This document shows positions 35,651 through 49,336 of a stretch of 64,000 nucleotides of DNA, one piece after another. Each line of letters starts with the position of its first letter. Positions within the stretch are counted from its first letter, which is position 1. Location: positions 42,671,554-42,735,553 of the forward strand of contig OX485803.1 of assembly GCA_950295325.1 (NCBI GenBank). Direction: 5' to 3'. A program made the translations under genes and the position numbers. The notes beneath the pieces were generated by a model that worked only from the letters and a program-made list of their open reading frames with translations, had not been told where the DNA came from and made no database searches. This DNA is from Polytrichum commune (taxonomy: Eukaryota; Streptophyta; Polytrichopsida; Polytrichales; Polytrichaceae).

Positions 35651-38600
35651 TTTCTCTCACCGATGCATGACAATTGCCTAGGACTCATAAGTTGCTAGTG
35701 CATAATTGGAAATTAAACCTTATGGCGGGACACCATTGTCCCAAATAAACCGGAGCCTTTTTGATGATGGGTTTTGTGGTTGTAAGTGATCGAAAATAAA
35801 AACCAACTTCAAATACCAAAGTGTGTACATGACGCCAAGATAATCTCAACGCCACTTTGACCACCTTCAATTGACCATTTTTGACTTGACACGGATTTTA
35901 GGATTTCACCAGTGGATTATGGGACACTGTGTGTCCAGCCATAAGGTTCAATTATTGACTCTCTTTTGAGGATAAAATACATGACGAGTCGCACATGAAA
36001 AAATTGTCAAAACACCTATTCGAGTTTGATCTTTAATACAATACCAATCCAACAAGAAATTTTCATGTGTGTCTCATTAATTGCTTCCAATGGGAATATT
36101 GGAATACGGAACGGCCTCCAATTGAAGTTAACATTTTTTTCCTATAAAAACTTTTGGTAGGCATATGATTCTCTCACAAGCTTCAATTATCTTGGTTCAT
36201 ATCAGAAAAGAAATAGAATTAAGTTTGTAGAGTGGTATATATCAATGAAACTTTTCAAAATTTTGTTTAACTTATGCAATTTTTGCAGTCCCACACCTCC
36301 ATTATGAAGTTGGCTTCTACATGAAAGTGGTTGATCGAAACAAATGTTGTTGATAGTGGATTGAAATGCCCTTGACATCAAGAATGTCATTGGATTGCAC
36401 CCGGGGATGATAAAATGTTAAGCTGAGCACATTGAAGTTGGCTATTAGTGTAGCTTTAAAGTAAATACAAAGAATGTTTGTGGTATAGAATGTAAATCTT
36501 GTCATGTACACTATTGGGTCATAGTAGTTCTCCAAAAAAGATTCCACAAAATGAGAAATAGTAAATTCATATGCATGTATTGTAATAGATTGATGGAATC
36601 CATAGATTGAATGTTTGTTGCAAAATGATAGTTTAGGATTACAACTTAAACAACACTTCCAGATTTATGTACTTCATGCGTACATATACAAATGTGACAT
36701 GGGGACACGTTCAAGTGCACATAAGTTCAAATAGTTGAAACTGATGAGCAATTTTTTTAATTCCAGATTTTAGGTCTACAATATTGTAAATTTTTTATGC
36801 ATCCATAAGTAGTCGATTAACGTAAAATATTTATATGTTCTAATCTGGTTTTTTAAAATTGAGATTAGATTACAAATACTTGAGATTCTTGAAGAATAAA
36901 TAAAAGGAAACAACGTTAAATACGACAAGAGTTTGATGTTGGGAAGATAACCTCCAAGCCAAACGTGTATGAGGATTCTTAACCCATCATGGTTTTACTC
37001 AAATGTGATATTTTGGGATGGTGATGAGGATGCAAATGACAACATTTTTTTCTCATAAACATTTGTGTGCATTGGCAATGAGTAGAATATGTCAGTATTT
37101 ATGGGAATCAAAATAAATCAATTGATTTATAAGGAACTATCATGTTCAATACACAAACGTGTTCAAATTCAATGTGCAACTAGTGAATGTTTTTCACATA
37201 GTGAACTCGTTGGAACACACAAAGTTCTTAGGGATTGTTTTATATCCAAATGACAATTTACAAAATAGGTAGAAAGTTGTAAGTAATTGTGTTAAAAAGA
37301 GATTTTTGCATATTATACATGGTGTATAGTCAACCCTAACTCCCTGTCCCAACACACAGTGCATGAGTGGATCTTCCCCAACCAATGCACTTGCCCTCCC
37401 CCTCCAACACCTTCTCCCTACAATTCATTGAATTTAGATACTGCCATGACAAGTTTCCAAATATAGCGATCCAACACAAACGGGACAAATACATCCCCCT
37501 CATGATTGACATCACCGCACATAGGTAATTACTCATCATCATCATCATCATCATCAATGTAGGGCAATGAGGTGGAAATTGTTAAAGACAATTCCAATAT
37601 TCTCTTTGCTCAAGTCAAACTCCCCCCATCATAATCAATACCCTTCAAAAACGACTATACACAACTGCCATTAGATCATTTTCCGGATTGATCCTCAACA
37701 AACGCCAACTTGAAACATAAAATGCACCCCTCACACTTACCCCCATAACTCCCAACCAAACCCAAACACTGGAAAAGTAGTTCCTAGATGTAGCCATTTA
37801 GACTCAGTTAAGGGAACTAGGATTTAAGTACATTTGGATTTATGCATGAATTTTGGACAATTCCAACTGCCAATACGACGTACACTAGATTGCAAAACTA
37901 CACTTGCACTAAACTTTAGTAGATTTAGAGGAAACACAAAAATTCCATCCATTTGTCCTTGGAGATCTAGATTGCACTAGAATCACATTTAAAATACATT
38001 CTCGTGCACTCAATTGGTCATCTCAAAACTTTGTTGTTTGATATTTTAAGCATGGTTACATGTTTAGGGTTTAGTAACAATTCAGAGTTCACGGAATAGG
38101 GTGGAGAGGATACATAATGATCAACAAGAGGTTTAATGAAAAACTAGTTGACCATATTATCTAGACCTAAACCCTAAATCCCGAACCTATTACTATTGGT
38201 GGAGTTCTAAGGAAGTTGGAACACCACTTGCGAGAATATAAAAGACAACATTGAGAAAGTTAATGAACCCATGATATCTCCCTCCTATGGTGAGAAGCTC
38301 TAAGAGCTTTACCTTGGTTAGGTGGGTTTCTTGTTCCTTAAGTCCTTTCTCAACCCACCTCGGTGCCAACTATTTCCACCCAATCCCCTCATAGATACAA
38401 TGCTTACACTCTAGATGATAATTTTACATATTTTGGAGCCAACGGCAATGTTGTGGGATTTAATGAAAGTCCATTAACTCTATGGTGATAGAAGAGGCCA
38501 CCAAATTATGGTGTGGTGTTAGAAAAGGGTACCAATGGTGTGGTGTTGGTGTTAGTTGAGTTATACATTTTAGTTTAACATGCATTCATTTGTGAGTTGA

Positions 38601-40149
38601 CTCCTAGCTAGTTTGTGATTTCTCTTAGCCATTAAGATTGTCAAAAGAATAAAGCCATGATAAAATCTTATGTTAGAAGTGCACTAGAAGTGATTCGAAC
38701 TGCATCTTATTGATACTCAAAGTGTGAGATCCGCGTACAAGTACAAAAGAGGTGAGAGAAGCCGATGTGCTTGTCACACATTTTCATACAATTTTCATCA
38801 TGATTTTGTTTAGCACAACATTGGCATCGGTAAATGTATGTTTTAAAAGACCCATTGTTACGTTGCGGTTGAGCTCAAGCATAGTTTCTTACCATGTAAT
38901 TCAACGTGTCCACCTAGAAATAGGCATGTCATTGTCCATCTATGTTGCCTCATGTTAATGTATGGTTTTACTTGGGTGCAACAATATTACCTCCCAGTTA
39001 ATGTAACAATGCTTGTGTTTCATAATTGCAGTGTTACACTAAAATAGTGTGTTGTATTTCTTTGTTTGTTCCCTAAATGTTCTTCATGATAAAGAACTAT
39101 GTGGGAATGCATTACAATACCCTCAAAGTTCATTGACATGATGGTGGGTGTCTCACATATTGAACTTGAATGTCATCTTTGGAGCATGTTTGCTTTGGGT
39201 TGTTGCCCAAATTGCTACACATAGCTTATTCTTACTAGGAGCAACACCCATGGGCAATGGTTATCTTTGACGGGTCCTCCTTCATTTCATCTGATGTGTG
39301 TGTGTGTGTTGTTGTTGTTGTTGTTGTTTTTTTTGTTTTTTTTTGTTTTTTTTTGCCTTTAAATGGGACCCCGGGGGATGGATTCTTCATACCATGTGTG
39401 CACTAACGTGAGTGTCAAAAGGGTTGTAATTTGAGGCATTAGTGTACGTAGTATATGTAAGGGAGGGGTATTATTTCTCTCTAGTGCGTAGAGTTAAGAA
39501 TACTATTAAGAATTTTGAGTTGAAGGTAGATGTACAAAAAGGAGCCCTAAGATTTAGACGAAAATTTGACAATAGATATGCTAGTTTTATCCAATTACCT
39601 TATTTCATCCAAATGTCATGTGTTTTAGGGTCAGATTATTATGAGTTATATCCTATGAATAAAAACAATGTTCAATGATTTTCTCATTGGAAAGTGAAAG
39701 TGGATTATATGTAGAAAGACAAAGTTTATTCCATAATTTATATTTTGTGTATGTAGTGGAGGTAATTATCTCATTTAAAATGGAGCAACTTAGTATAAAC
39801 ACATGTCCATTTTCTAGGCTACTGTTAGTGCGCATACATTTAATTTTCTCTATAAATTTCTCATATACAGGGGATTTTAATTCATAGTCACCCATGCACG
39901 TCATTTAGAATTCCATTGAAGAGTCTACCCCCGGGGAATGTGACGGACAACATCAAAAACTACCCTTCAAATGATGGGTTGAGAAAATCCTTATCTTTCA
40001 CACAAAATTGAAGATCAAATCACGTTCTTTCAAGTATAAGTGTAGAGAAGTTTGAACTTCTTACAATATCTAGTCCAAACTAAAAACACTCCGATTCTTC
40101 ATGTTTGCGCGATAACTAAAATACAACTCTCCAATCCATATTCTCTACC
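35651..40149. other. No gene recognised in 4.5 kb
   Basis: AT-rich DNA. An (ATC)n run lies at about 37530-37556 and a GT/GTT/T-rich run at about 39297-39355. Short frames (38752-38958, 39442-39904) show no motif. Confidence 0.5.
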
Positions 40150-40727
40150 TATATGCCAAACAATGATGCTTACAACAAAGCATGCAAAGTGTCCAACTTC
40201 AGTGTAACTCGCACATGGTTTTTGATAGCATTGTGTATTAAAAATCCCCTTTCACAAATTGCAATACTTGAGGGAATGACAAGTATATTTCGGAAAAGTT
40301 TTCTAAAATGTGGCCAATTGGTATACTACTTGTTGATGCCCCCACAAAATTGTCATGTGTCATACAATGAGTTACTTTCACATTCATGCCTCAATGTTTC
40401 TACAAACTGAAGCAACTCAACTCTACTTGAATTGCTTTCAATTGCTGTTAATCCAAATTTTATGATCAATCTCTCCAACCATTACTCTAACATAGTTATA
40501 TGAACTTCTTCATCACTCGGATAGTCTTAGTGACCTTCTACGAGGATCAAATTCATCTTGGCATCACTCTTCTTCAAAACAAGTTGAAATCCAATGGGAC
40601 TTGCACCTATCTCTTCTTGAAGTATATAAGATTCACCAAGCCAAGTGGGAGACCCAGATGATGAAGTGACGTGGTAGTTTAGAACACTCTCCCGGCAAGA
40701 GATGACCCCTTGGGTCACTGGGGGCAA
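40150..40727 (-). pseudogene. Decayed hAT transposase C-terminus, second lineage
   Basis: One minus-strand frame reads through about 190 codons with stops at about 40527, 40472, 40350 and 40333 before ending near 40170. Its last part reads NWPHFRKLFRNILVIPSS, then ICERGF, then NAIKNHVRVTLKLDTLHALL. This is the hAT dimerisation signature of the CERGFS...IK...LR...L..DTLDALM type, with Ser-to-Leu after GF. It differs from the SE-x-FS type in the 23870-24121 segment, so it comes from another hAT lineage. No terminal repeats were identified around it. Confidence 0.75.
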
Positions 40728-41794
40728 TAAAGGGTTATTTCTTGGTTAGAAACAATGGTTGGGTGGTTGAGCCACTTGATCTCACATAAGGTATGAATGG
40801 GCTGTTCGGTTTTTGTTTTCTTGTTCACCAATTTGTATTGGTCAAACTGTGTCTTGGAATTTGTGTTGCATATTAAATATTGTGTGTAGAATAGTTAATG
40901 GAATTTAAGGACACGTGTTGCCTAAGATTCACATAATCACACACTCCATTCACATGTAGATGTTCCATTAAGAAAATAAACCAATTAACACTTGCAACTG
41001 TTAATCAATGATAAAACATATCATGAGCTAAGAGATGTTTATTCAAGGTCTTCCCGGTTTCCATTCCATGTACATAACATTGCTTAGGTTATAGCATGTG
41101 GCCCCTATTCAATTCGGGGAAGAATACTAGAACCCCGTGAATCTTATAGACATTATTCTACCATTTGGAGATAGAATCCATATGTGACGATGGATTGTGG
41201 TAGGGGGAACCAACAAACATGTATACCAGTTGAATTGCTTTGATTTTTTATAATTGAGAAATTGTGTTGTTTGGTGATTGAAGGAGGAGTGGTCCAACTC
41301 CTAGTTTGCCTCAGGCTTAGTATTATTTTTTAAAGGATGGCCAAGCATGAGTGAGGTATAGTGCTCTCAAAATTCCCAAAATTCCCGGACACTTGGGTGC
41401 AACATTCTAGTGATGAGTAATGTTATGTTGGATGTCATTTTTTCTATAAGCATTGAAAATATGCACATTGTATTTGGATGGCAGGACATGACATTATACA
41501 ACTCCTTGACCACACTTTGTGGGACCAAATATCTGGTGAGAATAATTCTCCTTTAATTCCAAGATTCCCCGTTTATGGGGAACATGCAGATTGTGTACTA
41601 TGGAGTTTATGACAAACAACCATGAATTTAGGGTTTTTATTAATTGCAATCTTTTTCTTTGGAAAAAGACCATTATCTAGCTGCTTAGAAATAATTTGGA
41701 ATAAAGGCGCATTCACACTACTATACTAAAAAGACAATATGTGATTAAACATGATCATTATTTAGACCAACCATTACAATGTCCAACATAGAAT
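40728..41794. other. No feature recognised
   Basis: May contain more of the decayed hAT element, but I could not read a convincing frame. Confidence 0.4.
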
Positions 41795-41971
41795 TTTGGA
41801 CATAATCGGTCGAGATCCCAATGTTTCCAAATCCCATTGATTACATGTTGACATCTTCTTGGTTATTATTATTATTATTATTATGATGATGAATTTGAGG
41901 TATATTCTCTACATTCCTCTAATATGATTGGTAATTTTCTTGAGGTCTTAAACTCAACCAGTTCATTTGTA
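41795..41971. repeat. Dispersed repeat R5, copy 3, interrupted by two MITEs
   Basis: CATAATCGGTCGAGATCCCA, GTTTCCAAATCCCATTGATT, ACATGTTGACATCTTCTTGG, then a (TTA)n run (41864-41883). It resumes after the M4 element as CAATCAGTTCTCCCTGTTCA at 42445-42464, where the H1 element begins. Confidence 0.65.
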
Positions 41972-42263
41972 ACTACACGAAATAAGATATTTAATGTCAT
42001 ATGGTATTTTATGTCACTATGGTAACATTTCCAAATGACACCGCTTATGAACAAGTGAACAAATATTGTCATGGATGATGGATGAGTTCATCCCATTGGC
42101 TGAAACCCTAGCTACCTTCTCTTGTCAACAACTTGCGATGACTTGCGATGAAATATTGTTATGGAAATTTGGATGGAAAAACACTTAGTGAGGGTTAGTG
42201 AGTGACGATAATTGCAATGTTGTCCATCTATAATCCCCCCCCCAAAAAAAAATTTATATATAC

Positions 42264-42302
<39 letters not shown>

Positions 42303-42444
42303 TATACATACATACATACATACAACGAATGACAAATAATGTTGGGTAACATTTAGTGTTGGGGGCACTCCATGGTGGTTTACAATTAGTATTGAGCAAG
42401 ATTATTAGTAGAATTGGTGACAAGAAATATTATATTTAGTGTAG
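41972..42444. mobile_element. MITE family M4, copy 2
   Basis: About 473 bp from ACTACACGAAATA to TTTAGTGTAG. Same internal order as 5115-5469. It is longer mainly because of a (TACACA)n/(TACA)n microsatellite at about 42257-42323. Confidence 0.7.
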
Positions 42445-42464
42445 CAATCAGTTCTCCCTGTTCA

Positions 42465-42964
42465 GGGCCACTTCACATATGAGACTGAGAGCCCGTGACC
42501 AATACACTTCAAGTACTCTCAATGCTGAAAAAGGCGGAGCCGGTCCAAGTTCGCTTCACACTATGCTTGAGGGACCAACGGAGTATGTGAATGCAAGATG
42601 GATGTAAAATCTACATGGATTCCTACATGACATCGAATGGATCATGCTCCATGGTCACTCGGACTATTTTCAAAAACCACCTCTTGAAGGTAGGCCTAAC
42701 ACAAAACCGGAAGACTATGGCACTCCGAACACTCACAACCGTTGATTTCTTCTATTTAATCATGAGTGAGGACCAACATGAATAGAAATTCATTGAAATA
42801 GCATTTGGTTGAGGGCCCAGTTACATACGGCTTCACACTAGCACTTGAGGGCACGTGACTACACTACATGATTTTGGAGGTGTCTTGGGACGGCCTTTGG
42901 ACACTTTCTTTTGGGCTCTCACAATTTCACGGTCACGACTCTTGGCTCATGTGTGAAGTGGCTC
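42465..42964. mobile_element. Family H1, copy 2
   Basis: 500 bp from GGGCCACTTCACATATGAG to CATGTGTGAAGTGGCTC, flanked by TCA on both sides (42462-42464 and 42965-42967). It is the cleanest uninterrupted copy. The ORF inside (42591-42785) mirrors DNA conservation among copies and is not a gene. Confidence 0.88.
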
Positions 42965-42967
42965 TCA

Positions 42968-44152
42968 TCGATTCGGTGGAACAGAAGAAGAAGAAGAAGA
43001 AGAAGAAGAAGTCCGGTCTCCGAAGGAGGCCGGAGTGAATAAAGTGTCTGTTCGTAGAACACCCTGGGCCATGCCTTACGGCATTGGCTTTAGATGTAAA
43101 ACTACTTTGCCCTTTTCAGGACGTAGACACTATTGGGTGGAACACATACTACTAATCACTGACCTAGAGTTTATTTTTAGTGGCAAGTCGAGACATAATT
43201 CACCATGGAAGTCAAAAATTTCAAACGTGGCCACCATAATTTTGGCAAACCCGCAATTAGGTTGTAAGTGGACTTACATGAGAATCTCGAGGTCGTAAGA
43301 AGTTCACGTGTTGCCAAATGGAATGAAAGGGCTCGTTTACTTGGAATATAAGCTAGCTACGGACGTAATGGATGAACGGGCATGAAATTAGGGGATTCCA
43401 ATCAATTTGTACCCCGAACCAAAACAAAGCAAAAAACAAATGGGATTCTTATAAAAGCCTTTTCATAGAACGAGCGTAATAGAAGCATCACAAAACATTC
43501 TGAGGGGTGCCTTTGGCCGCTCGATTGTGAGGAGAGGCCATTGGAGGAGGAGCGAGGTGCGTGTCAAGATTAGGCAACGTGCACACTTTGGTATTTAGGG
43601 TTTGACCGACCCAATACACATTTATAGCCGGCCGGCCGATGGAAAGACATTGCATCCGAATTTTTTATTCATCACCAATCATTGGACTCCTTAAAGATAT
43701 AATACGTTTTATATTAGTGAATTTTAGAATTCTCGAGAGTCTACCATTGAAAGTGTATTTTATAATCTTAGTACTACTAAGTTAGTCGCATCTTCAAGCG
43801 ATCGACAACCTATTGATAGAGAGCTATGTTATATGTTCCGTGCATTGACTATGTGTATATGCTTACAATATACCCGGCAACGTGAAAGTTTGGGCCTTCA
43901 ACCACATTGTAAACTCATCCTCGTGAATTAGAATCACGCATGTAGTACGGCACATGATTTTGGCTGGGATTTATACTATGTTTAAGTGCACCTTTGCTAG
44001 TACTGTTCTTGGTGTTTGTGGAGGAATGCAAAAATGCAAAATGGTGTTCATAAAACAATTGGTCAATGTTTTTATAACTAGGATTTTGTTATGAGCTTTT
44101 GGGATAACTTACTTCCAACTTCCTAAGTGCCTAAGTGACCAATTTGTGTCTC
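42968..44152. other. Mostly featureless; (AAG)n run
   Basis: An (AAG)n microsatellite lies at about 42987-43010, followed by CCGGTCTCCGAAGGAGGCCGG, a weak hairpin. Slightly higher GC near 43500-43640 (GCCGGCCGGCC). No gene recognised. Confidence 0.45.
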
Positions 44153-44155
44153 TTA

Positions 44156-44634
44156 CGGCCGCTCCGTACTATGGCTGAAGGTCAAGAGGCCATCGATTTC
44201 CACCAATTCGATTGCAAGAAATCAAGAATGCAACCTCTTGACCCTTCACACTAGAGGCCAACGTTCAAAGGTTGTCACTCTCCAAAATGCCTACATGGCA
44301 GTTGTTTTTGACCAAGGCGATGAACTCTTGAAGGAAGTTTGGGTTGGACAAGAATGGAAACCCAAACTATGGCCAAGAGGTTGTCGACATAAAACTAACA
44401 AGATCTTGGCCGTTAGATTGGAGGGGTTGTTTTGGGCAAGGAGTAAAGTGGGATGCTCCTTCTTCCTTTGGAATTTGGGCTTGCCCTTTGTAGGCTTCAC
44501 ACTATGCCCGGTTGAAGGCTCCAATTCCTATATTTTATTGGCTATTTTCAGCCCATTTCTTTGGACTCTCAACAAAATTTGGCCATTCAATCCCACGGCC
44601 TCTTGACTTGGACGGCAATAGTGTGAAGCAACCC
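44156..44634. mobile_element. Family H3, 479-bp TTA-flanked element
   Basis: The left end CGGCCGCTCCGTACTATGGC and the right end (inverse GGGTTGCTTCACACTATTGC) form a roughly 38-bp imperfect TIR reaching GTCAAGAGGCC. Flanked by TTA (44153-44155 and 44635-44637). The 122-codon frame inside (44238-44606) spans TIR to TIR and has no motif. Fits the PIF/Harbinger pattern. Confidence 0.78.
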
Positions 44635-44637
44635 TTA

Positions 44638-47600
44638 TTTAAGTTTGGCAAGCCAGTTGGGGTTCAAGGGTAACACTAATGTAATTTGAGGTCAAGGAGA
44701 TTGGTAGGAAAGTGGTGTCACAATAATGTCACTTCTTATTTGCCATATTTTAGATTTGGAGTCTAGTGTAAATCATTGGGTCCAAATTTTTGCTCCCGAC
44801 AAACAAGATTTCTTGACTCACAATTTATTAAGGTCATGGACATTAATGTTAAGCAACTATAGGATATCATGGATGGTAAGTGGGGGCAACTCTTAACAAC
44901 ATCACAAACAAAATTGAGCCTCCAAGAGTGCACTTTATTATTTTTAATGTTCATATATGGGGAATTATTTTTACATTTAGAGATGTCAAACAGGCTCAAG
45001 GCAGGGGGTGGGGACTAATCACTTCTACAACTTTGTCCTAAACATGCATTTTAATAGAGTAGAATATAATGACTTGCATTTATTCTCCGAAGAGGCCATT
45101 CATATCAGAGTTTAATTTCTTAGATAGGCTAGCTTTGACAAATATATGTTCAAACATGTATGATCATATTTGTGGCATCAACCACTATTTTAAAAATTAT
45201 CTCTATTCTAAAGAGCCAACATAGAATCTAAATCTTCTTGCAAACAACAATGATGGACCATTCCGTATAAAGAGGTGTAGAATATCAATATGTAAGTTGT
45301 TGAAATGCTCAAAAAATGGAAACCTATATTTTTTTGAAAAATACAAGAAGACCAACCCTCACATGCATCCATAAGAACTAACACCATCCATGTAAGGTTA
45401 GTAGTCATATGCAAGGTGAATATCAAACTAAGGTCAATTGTTATCCATGTCACTTACAAGTAGGTAAATATCATTGGGTGGAATAACACATTGCATATTC
45501 CATCTTCTTTGATAGCATACTCTATATTCTTACATCTTCAATCACATTGTGTTCAACCCATGTACATGGGAAGATGCCATGATTTGGCTCCATATGTCCA
45601 TATTTCCATTACAACATTTGCTACTCAATATTTCTTATGAGACTCACACATGAGCACCGCAAAACACACACACACACCAAAACAAAACAAAAAAAGTCAT
45701 CAAAACTCCAAAGCTCGTGTATTTAATGTGATGATTGAGAGTTACTTAGGGTTGGAGAATACCACATTGAGGATTGATCCCCGTGAGGTTTTCATCCATG
45801 ATGAAAGGCATTCCCTAGTCTCTTAGATCCTCGTAGCTTAGAGAGTGATCAAACCTTCTTATTGTTTTAAAATATAGATTTTTAACTTCTAGGTCTCAAC
45901 CGATACACCATTTATGGTATTTAGTGTCTCATACACTATTTGTGAAGGATCTAAACTAGGTGCTTAGAAGTCTCAACGTGTCACGTCCATTATTTGTCAA
46001 CATAAGTAACCTTTTCAAGTGAAATCTAATTTACGTTATGACATTTAGCGTAACACATTGGTACTCTTGAGATGATCGTTTCATGTTTTACAATGCGAGA
46101 GGAAGACATCATTGAGCATATCGATGGCAAGTGCCATGTGTTTACATTTTAAGTGCACAAGAGGAAGATATTCTTGATCATGTCAATGTCAAGTGTCATT
46201 TGTGTAAAGATTTAGTCAACTTTGCAGGCCATTCTATAACATGGGCATACACCTCATAACATTATTGAACATACCTATGCCAAGATATTAGCGAGCACAT
46301 TTGAATATTGAGTGTCATGGGGTAACACTAATGATGAAGTTGTTGAGTTTTTGTGTAACCTATCACATGCCTCAACATAGGGTAAGTGGCACTAATTACA
46401 AACCTGACACTACATGCCATAAACAACGTAGATAGGAATTCATGAAGCCTCTAAGGTAGAAATACCATAACCCGTGAAAATAAGGTGATTTGCATTGAAG
46501 ATATGGTCTGACAATCATGAGATAATTTTCCAAGATAGACAATAAGGATTCATGAAGAATGCAAGTTGTTTTATATTTTTTCTGTCTTGTACAAAAAATG
46601 CTACAAATTTTCAAAGTGAAAAGTTGTCAAACCCCCTACTCGTTCACTAGATTCTTCCTACACCAAACATGGTAATCCGCATTTCCATACAAGACATCGC
46701 CTAAATCGGTTACCTCATGAGTACATTAACACTTGACTCCCATTGGCTACACTAAGTGTGCACGCATTGAAGTTGCCGCTGAGCCATGATCCGTTTTAGA
46801 AACGACACTTCACCATTATGACGGCGATCTAGTGCACAGCTAGAGGGTGGTTAACTGCTTATGGTATTTCTACCTTAGTCTTTGTGTGAGAGAGAGACTC
46901 GACCACCCTTGGTATGGTCCTTCTTAGCAAAGGAGGACTCTTTTTGTTGATATCTCATGTATAATTATCTCTTGTGTGTTAGAACATGGAGTTACGTTTT
47001 GAGAGCTTGGACAAGCTTGTTTAGGTCGAATTTCATTCCCTTGAAAGTAAAACACTTCCGAGAACTTGCAAGAATAGTTGTAGTCTAGGTTTGCAAAAAT
47101 GATTTGTTTCAAGAGTCTCCATTAGACTCTAGATCTCGTTGCATGCTATCTTTATAGAACGAGAGATGGTGGGTAACATTGGATCATTTGGAAACAAAGA
47201 AACGGCATCATTTTCAACTCCTTTTTTATTGGTTGGTGGAGAAACCCCATCATATCGCATGGGATACTCTCCTCAATTATGGCATGATTGAGTGGCAACG
47301 GGCTCTCCTTAGGTTCTCAAAAACCTTGAGAAAGCTCATGATGTGACTTATAATAATGTTTTGAAAGTGTTTGATAATGTTTGGGATATTAAAGGCCTTA
47401 TTGCTACTAGGAGTAATTTAGTGATGACCTGGAAGGTTAGGCTGACGATGGGCATTAGCACTTGATACCCCACAGGTCAGTGGTTTAGGGTTTTTCCATG
47501 TGGTGGGTTTTGTTTTTGGTTCCCTCTTTGCAATTGATTCTTTTCAATTTGCAACAAAAAAAAGAAAAGAAAAAGAAACATAGAACTAGAGATGCACATG

Positions 47601-48059
47601 TTTAACAATGCTTGGCAATAGTATCACATTGTATGATTGTCTAGTGGGTCTATTTGTCTTGAATTTGATGAATGGGATGGAAACAGAAGGTAGAGCCATA
47701 CTTTTGTCAAACTTTTGTAAAGTGTGTGTTCTCGTTCTTCACATGTTTATCCATATTTGGATGTTCAAGAAATGTGCTTGAATGCCTTCACAAGGGACCA
47801 ACAATAAGAAACTACTTGACTTCAATGTATGAAGAAATGGACTCTTCTACCCTGGTCAAACCTCTCATTGTTAGAAGATGATTTCTTTGTCTTTACTTGG
47901 ACATGTTATTGATATTAAATGTTGTACACTCTTCTATGACACATATTTGGAATATAATATTATGAATACAATAATTGACATTGTAACAATGGTGCCTCCA
48001 CCACTTTAGTGTAGGAGTTGGAGAGAATTGTGATGATAGCATTGGAGATGCCCTTAAAA
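44638..48059. other. No feature recognised in 3.4 kb
   Basis: AT-rich with a (CA)n run at about 45665-45678. Short frames show no motif. Confidence 0.5.
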
Positions 48060-48440
48060 GTGCCTTCAAATATGCCTCAAGCTATGTGCAAGTGGGCCTT
48101 GCATGGGACCCCATGTGTTCAAAAAGTTTAATGCACCAATCCAAGTGCCCATAAGGTAGGTATAACCAAAACCAACACTATGATATGCGGGTCGAATTGG
48201 GTCCATTATCTTCAATGGACATATACATTGAATGGTATGAACAATGTGCTTAATTAGGTGTGGATCTAGGAATTGGACTACATCCTCAAAATTTGCGAAC
48301 CATTCTAGGGTTAATAGTAAAGAGATTTGGGAGGCGGTGGTCGGGGAGGGGGTGAATAAGATATTCATATGAGCTCCAAAGATTATGAGCAAAATTTCCT
48401 CCAATTGTGATTAAGATTTGCTAATCATCTCAAACTAATC
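48060..48440. repeat. Dispersed repeat R7, copy
   Basis: CATTCTAGGGTTAATAGT, a G-rich tract at about 48330-48352, CATATGAGCTCCAAAGATTA and AAGATTTGCTAATCATCT, parallel to 16630-16810. Confidence 0.6.
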
Positions 48441-48596
48441 AGGTGGTTTCTATCCCAAGAGTTATAAGTATCCGTTTACCACAACTACTGGATGAAAGTC
48501 CTCAAATGTATGATGGAGGTACATACTATTAGTTTTACGTTTATGTACATTACAACCACTTCCATTCAAGTTACCGTGAATGGTTGTCGATGTCTG

Positions 48597-48945
48597 GGGA
48601 GGATTTGGGACATAATCGGTCGAGATCCTAGTGTTTCCAAATCTTTTCCATACCTTTGTCATGTGGGCATCGGATTGGGGGTGGATCGAACATACACTTA
48701 ATTCACGTCGGTCTCCTCCGGAGACCGAATTTTTTCTCTTTTTTTCTCTCTGTTTCCAAATCCAACCAGTTACATGTCGACATCTTTTGGGTTTGTTTTA
48801 TTAAGTTAAGGCATATTCTCTAAACTCCTCTAGAATGATGTGTAGTTTAGGGTTAGTATTGAACTTCAACCGGTTTTCAAACTTTAACCGGTTCATGTGT
48901 AGTTAAGCATTTAGTCGGTTCTCCCCGTTCATTAATGGCCATGTT
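48597..48945. repeat. Dispersed repeat R5, longest copy
   Basis: GGACATAATCGGTCGAGATC, a small insert with an 8-bp hairpin CGGTCTCC-TCC-GGAGACCG near 48708-48727, then AACCAGTTACATGTCGACAT, TTCAACCGGTTTTCAAAC, TTTAACCGGTTCATGTGTAG and AGTCGGTTCTCCCCGTTCAT. Repeated palindromic AACCGGTT-type motifs stand out. Confidence 0.65.
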
Positions 48946-49336
48946 CTTTGCATGTGGAAATGATGAACAACTTTGTCCTATAACTTAACTTACTACAGCA
49001 TTTATTTGAATGCCCCCTGCTCATGCAGCCAAAAAGGAAGTTGTGCTCTTTATTCATTTGCAGTGGATTTTCTAGCTGTTCCTTTCTTTTGTTAAAAAGG
49101 GGGGAAAAAGGGGGAAAAATAAAATAAAATAAGGGGCTCAGGAGTAGACCACTACTCAGAGAATCATAACAACTTCACATCATGCATCAAATTACAGCAA
49201 CGTAGCTTTTTTGTGGGTGGTTGTCTTGACAAGTGTCTTGAAGTCCATGATTGTGTAAGTGTCAACCGTAAAATGAAGTGAATGGGAATGTTCTTAACTA
49301 GAGGTTGATACTTGATACCTAGCCAATATGATTTTA

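Noticed and set aside
42257-42323. CRISPR-like regular spacing
   Set aside because: It is a simple (TACACA)n microsatellite. The other regular arrays (32, 41, 31, 141 bp) have no unique spacers.
44238-44606. 122-codon ORF in element H3
   Set aside because: It runs across most of a short TTA-flanked element, overlaps an opposite-strand ORF, has no catalytic or binding motif, and shows no similarity to a transposase.
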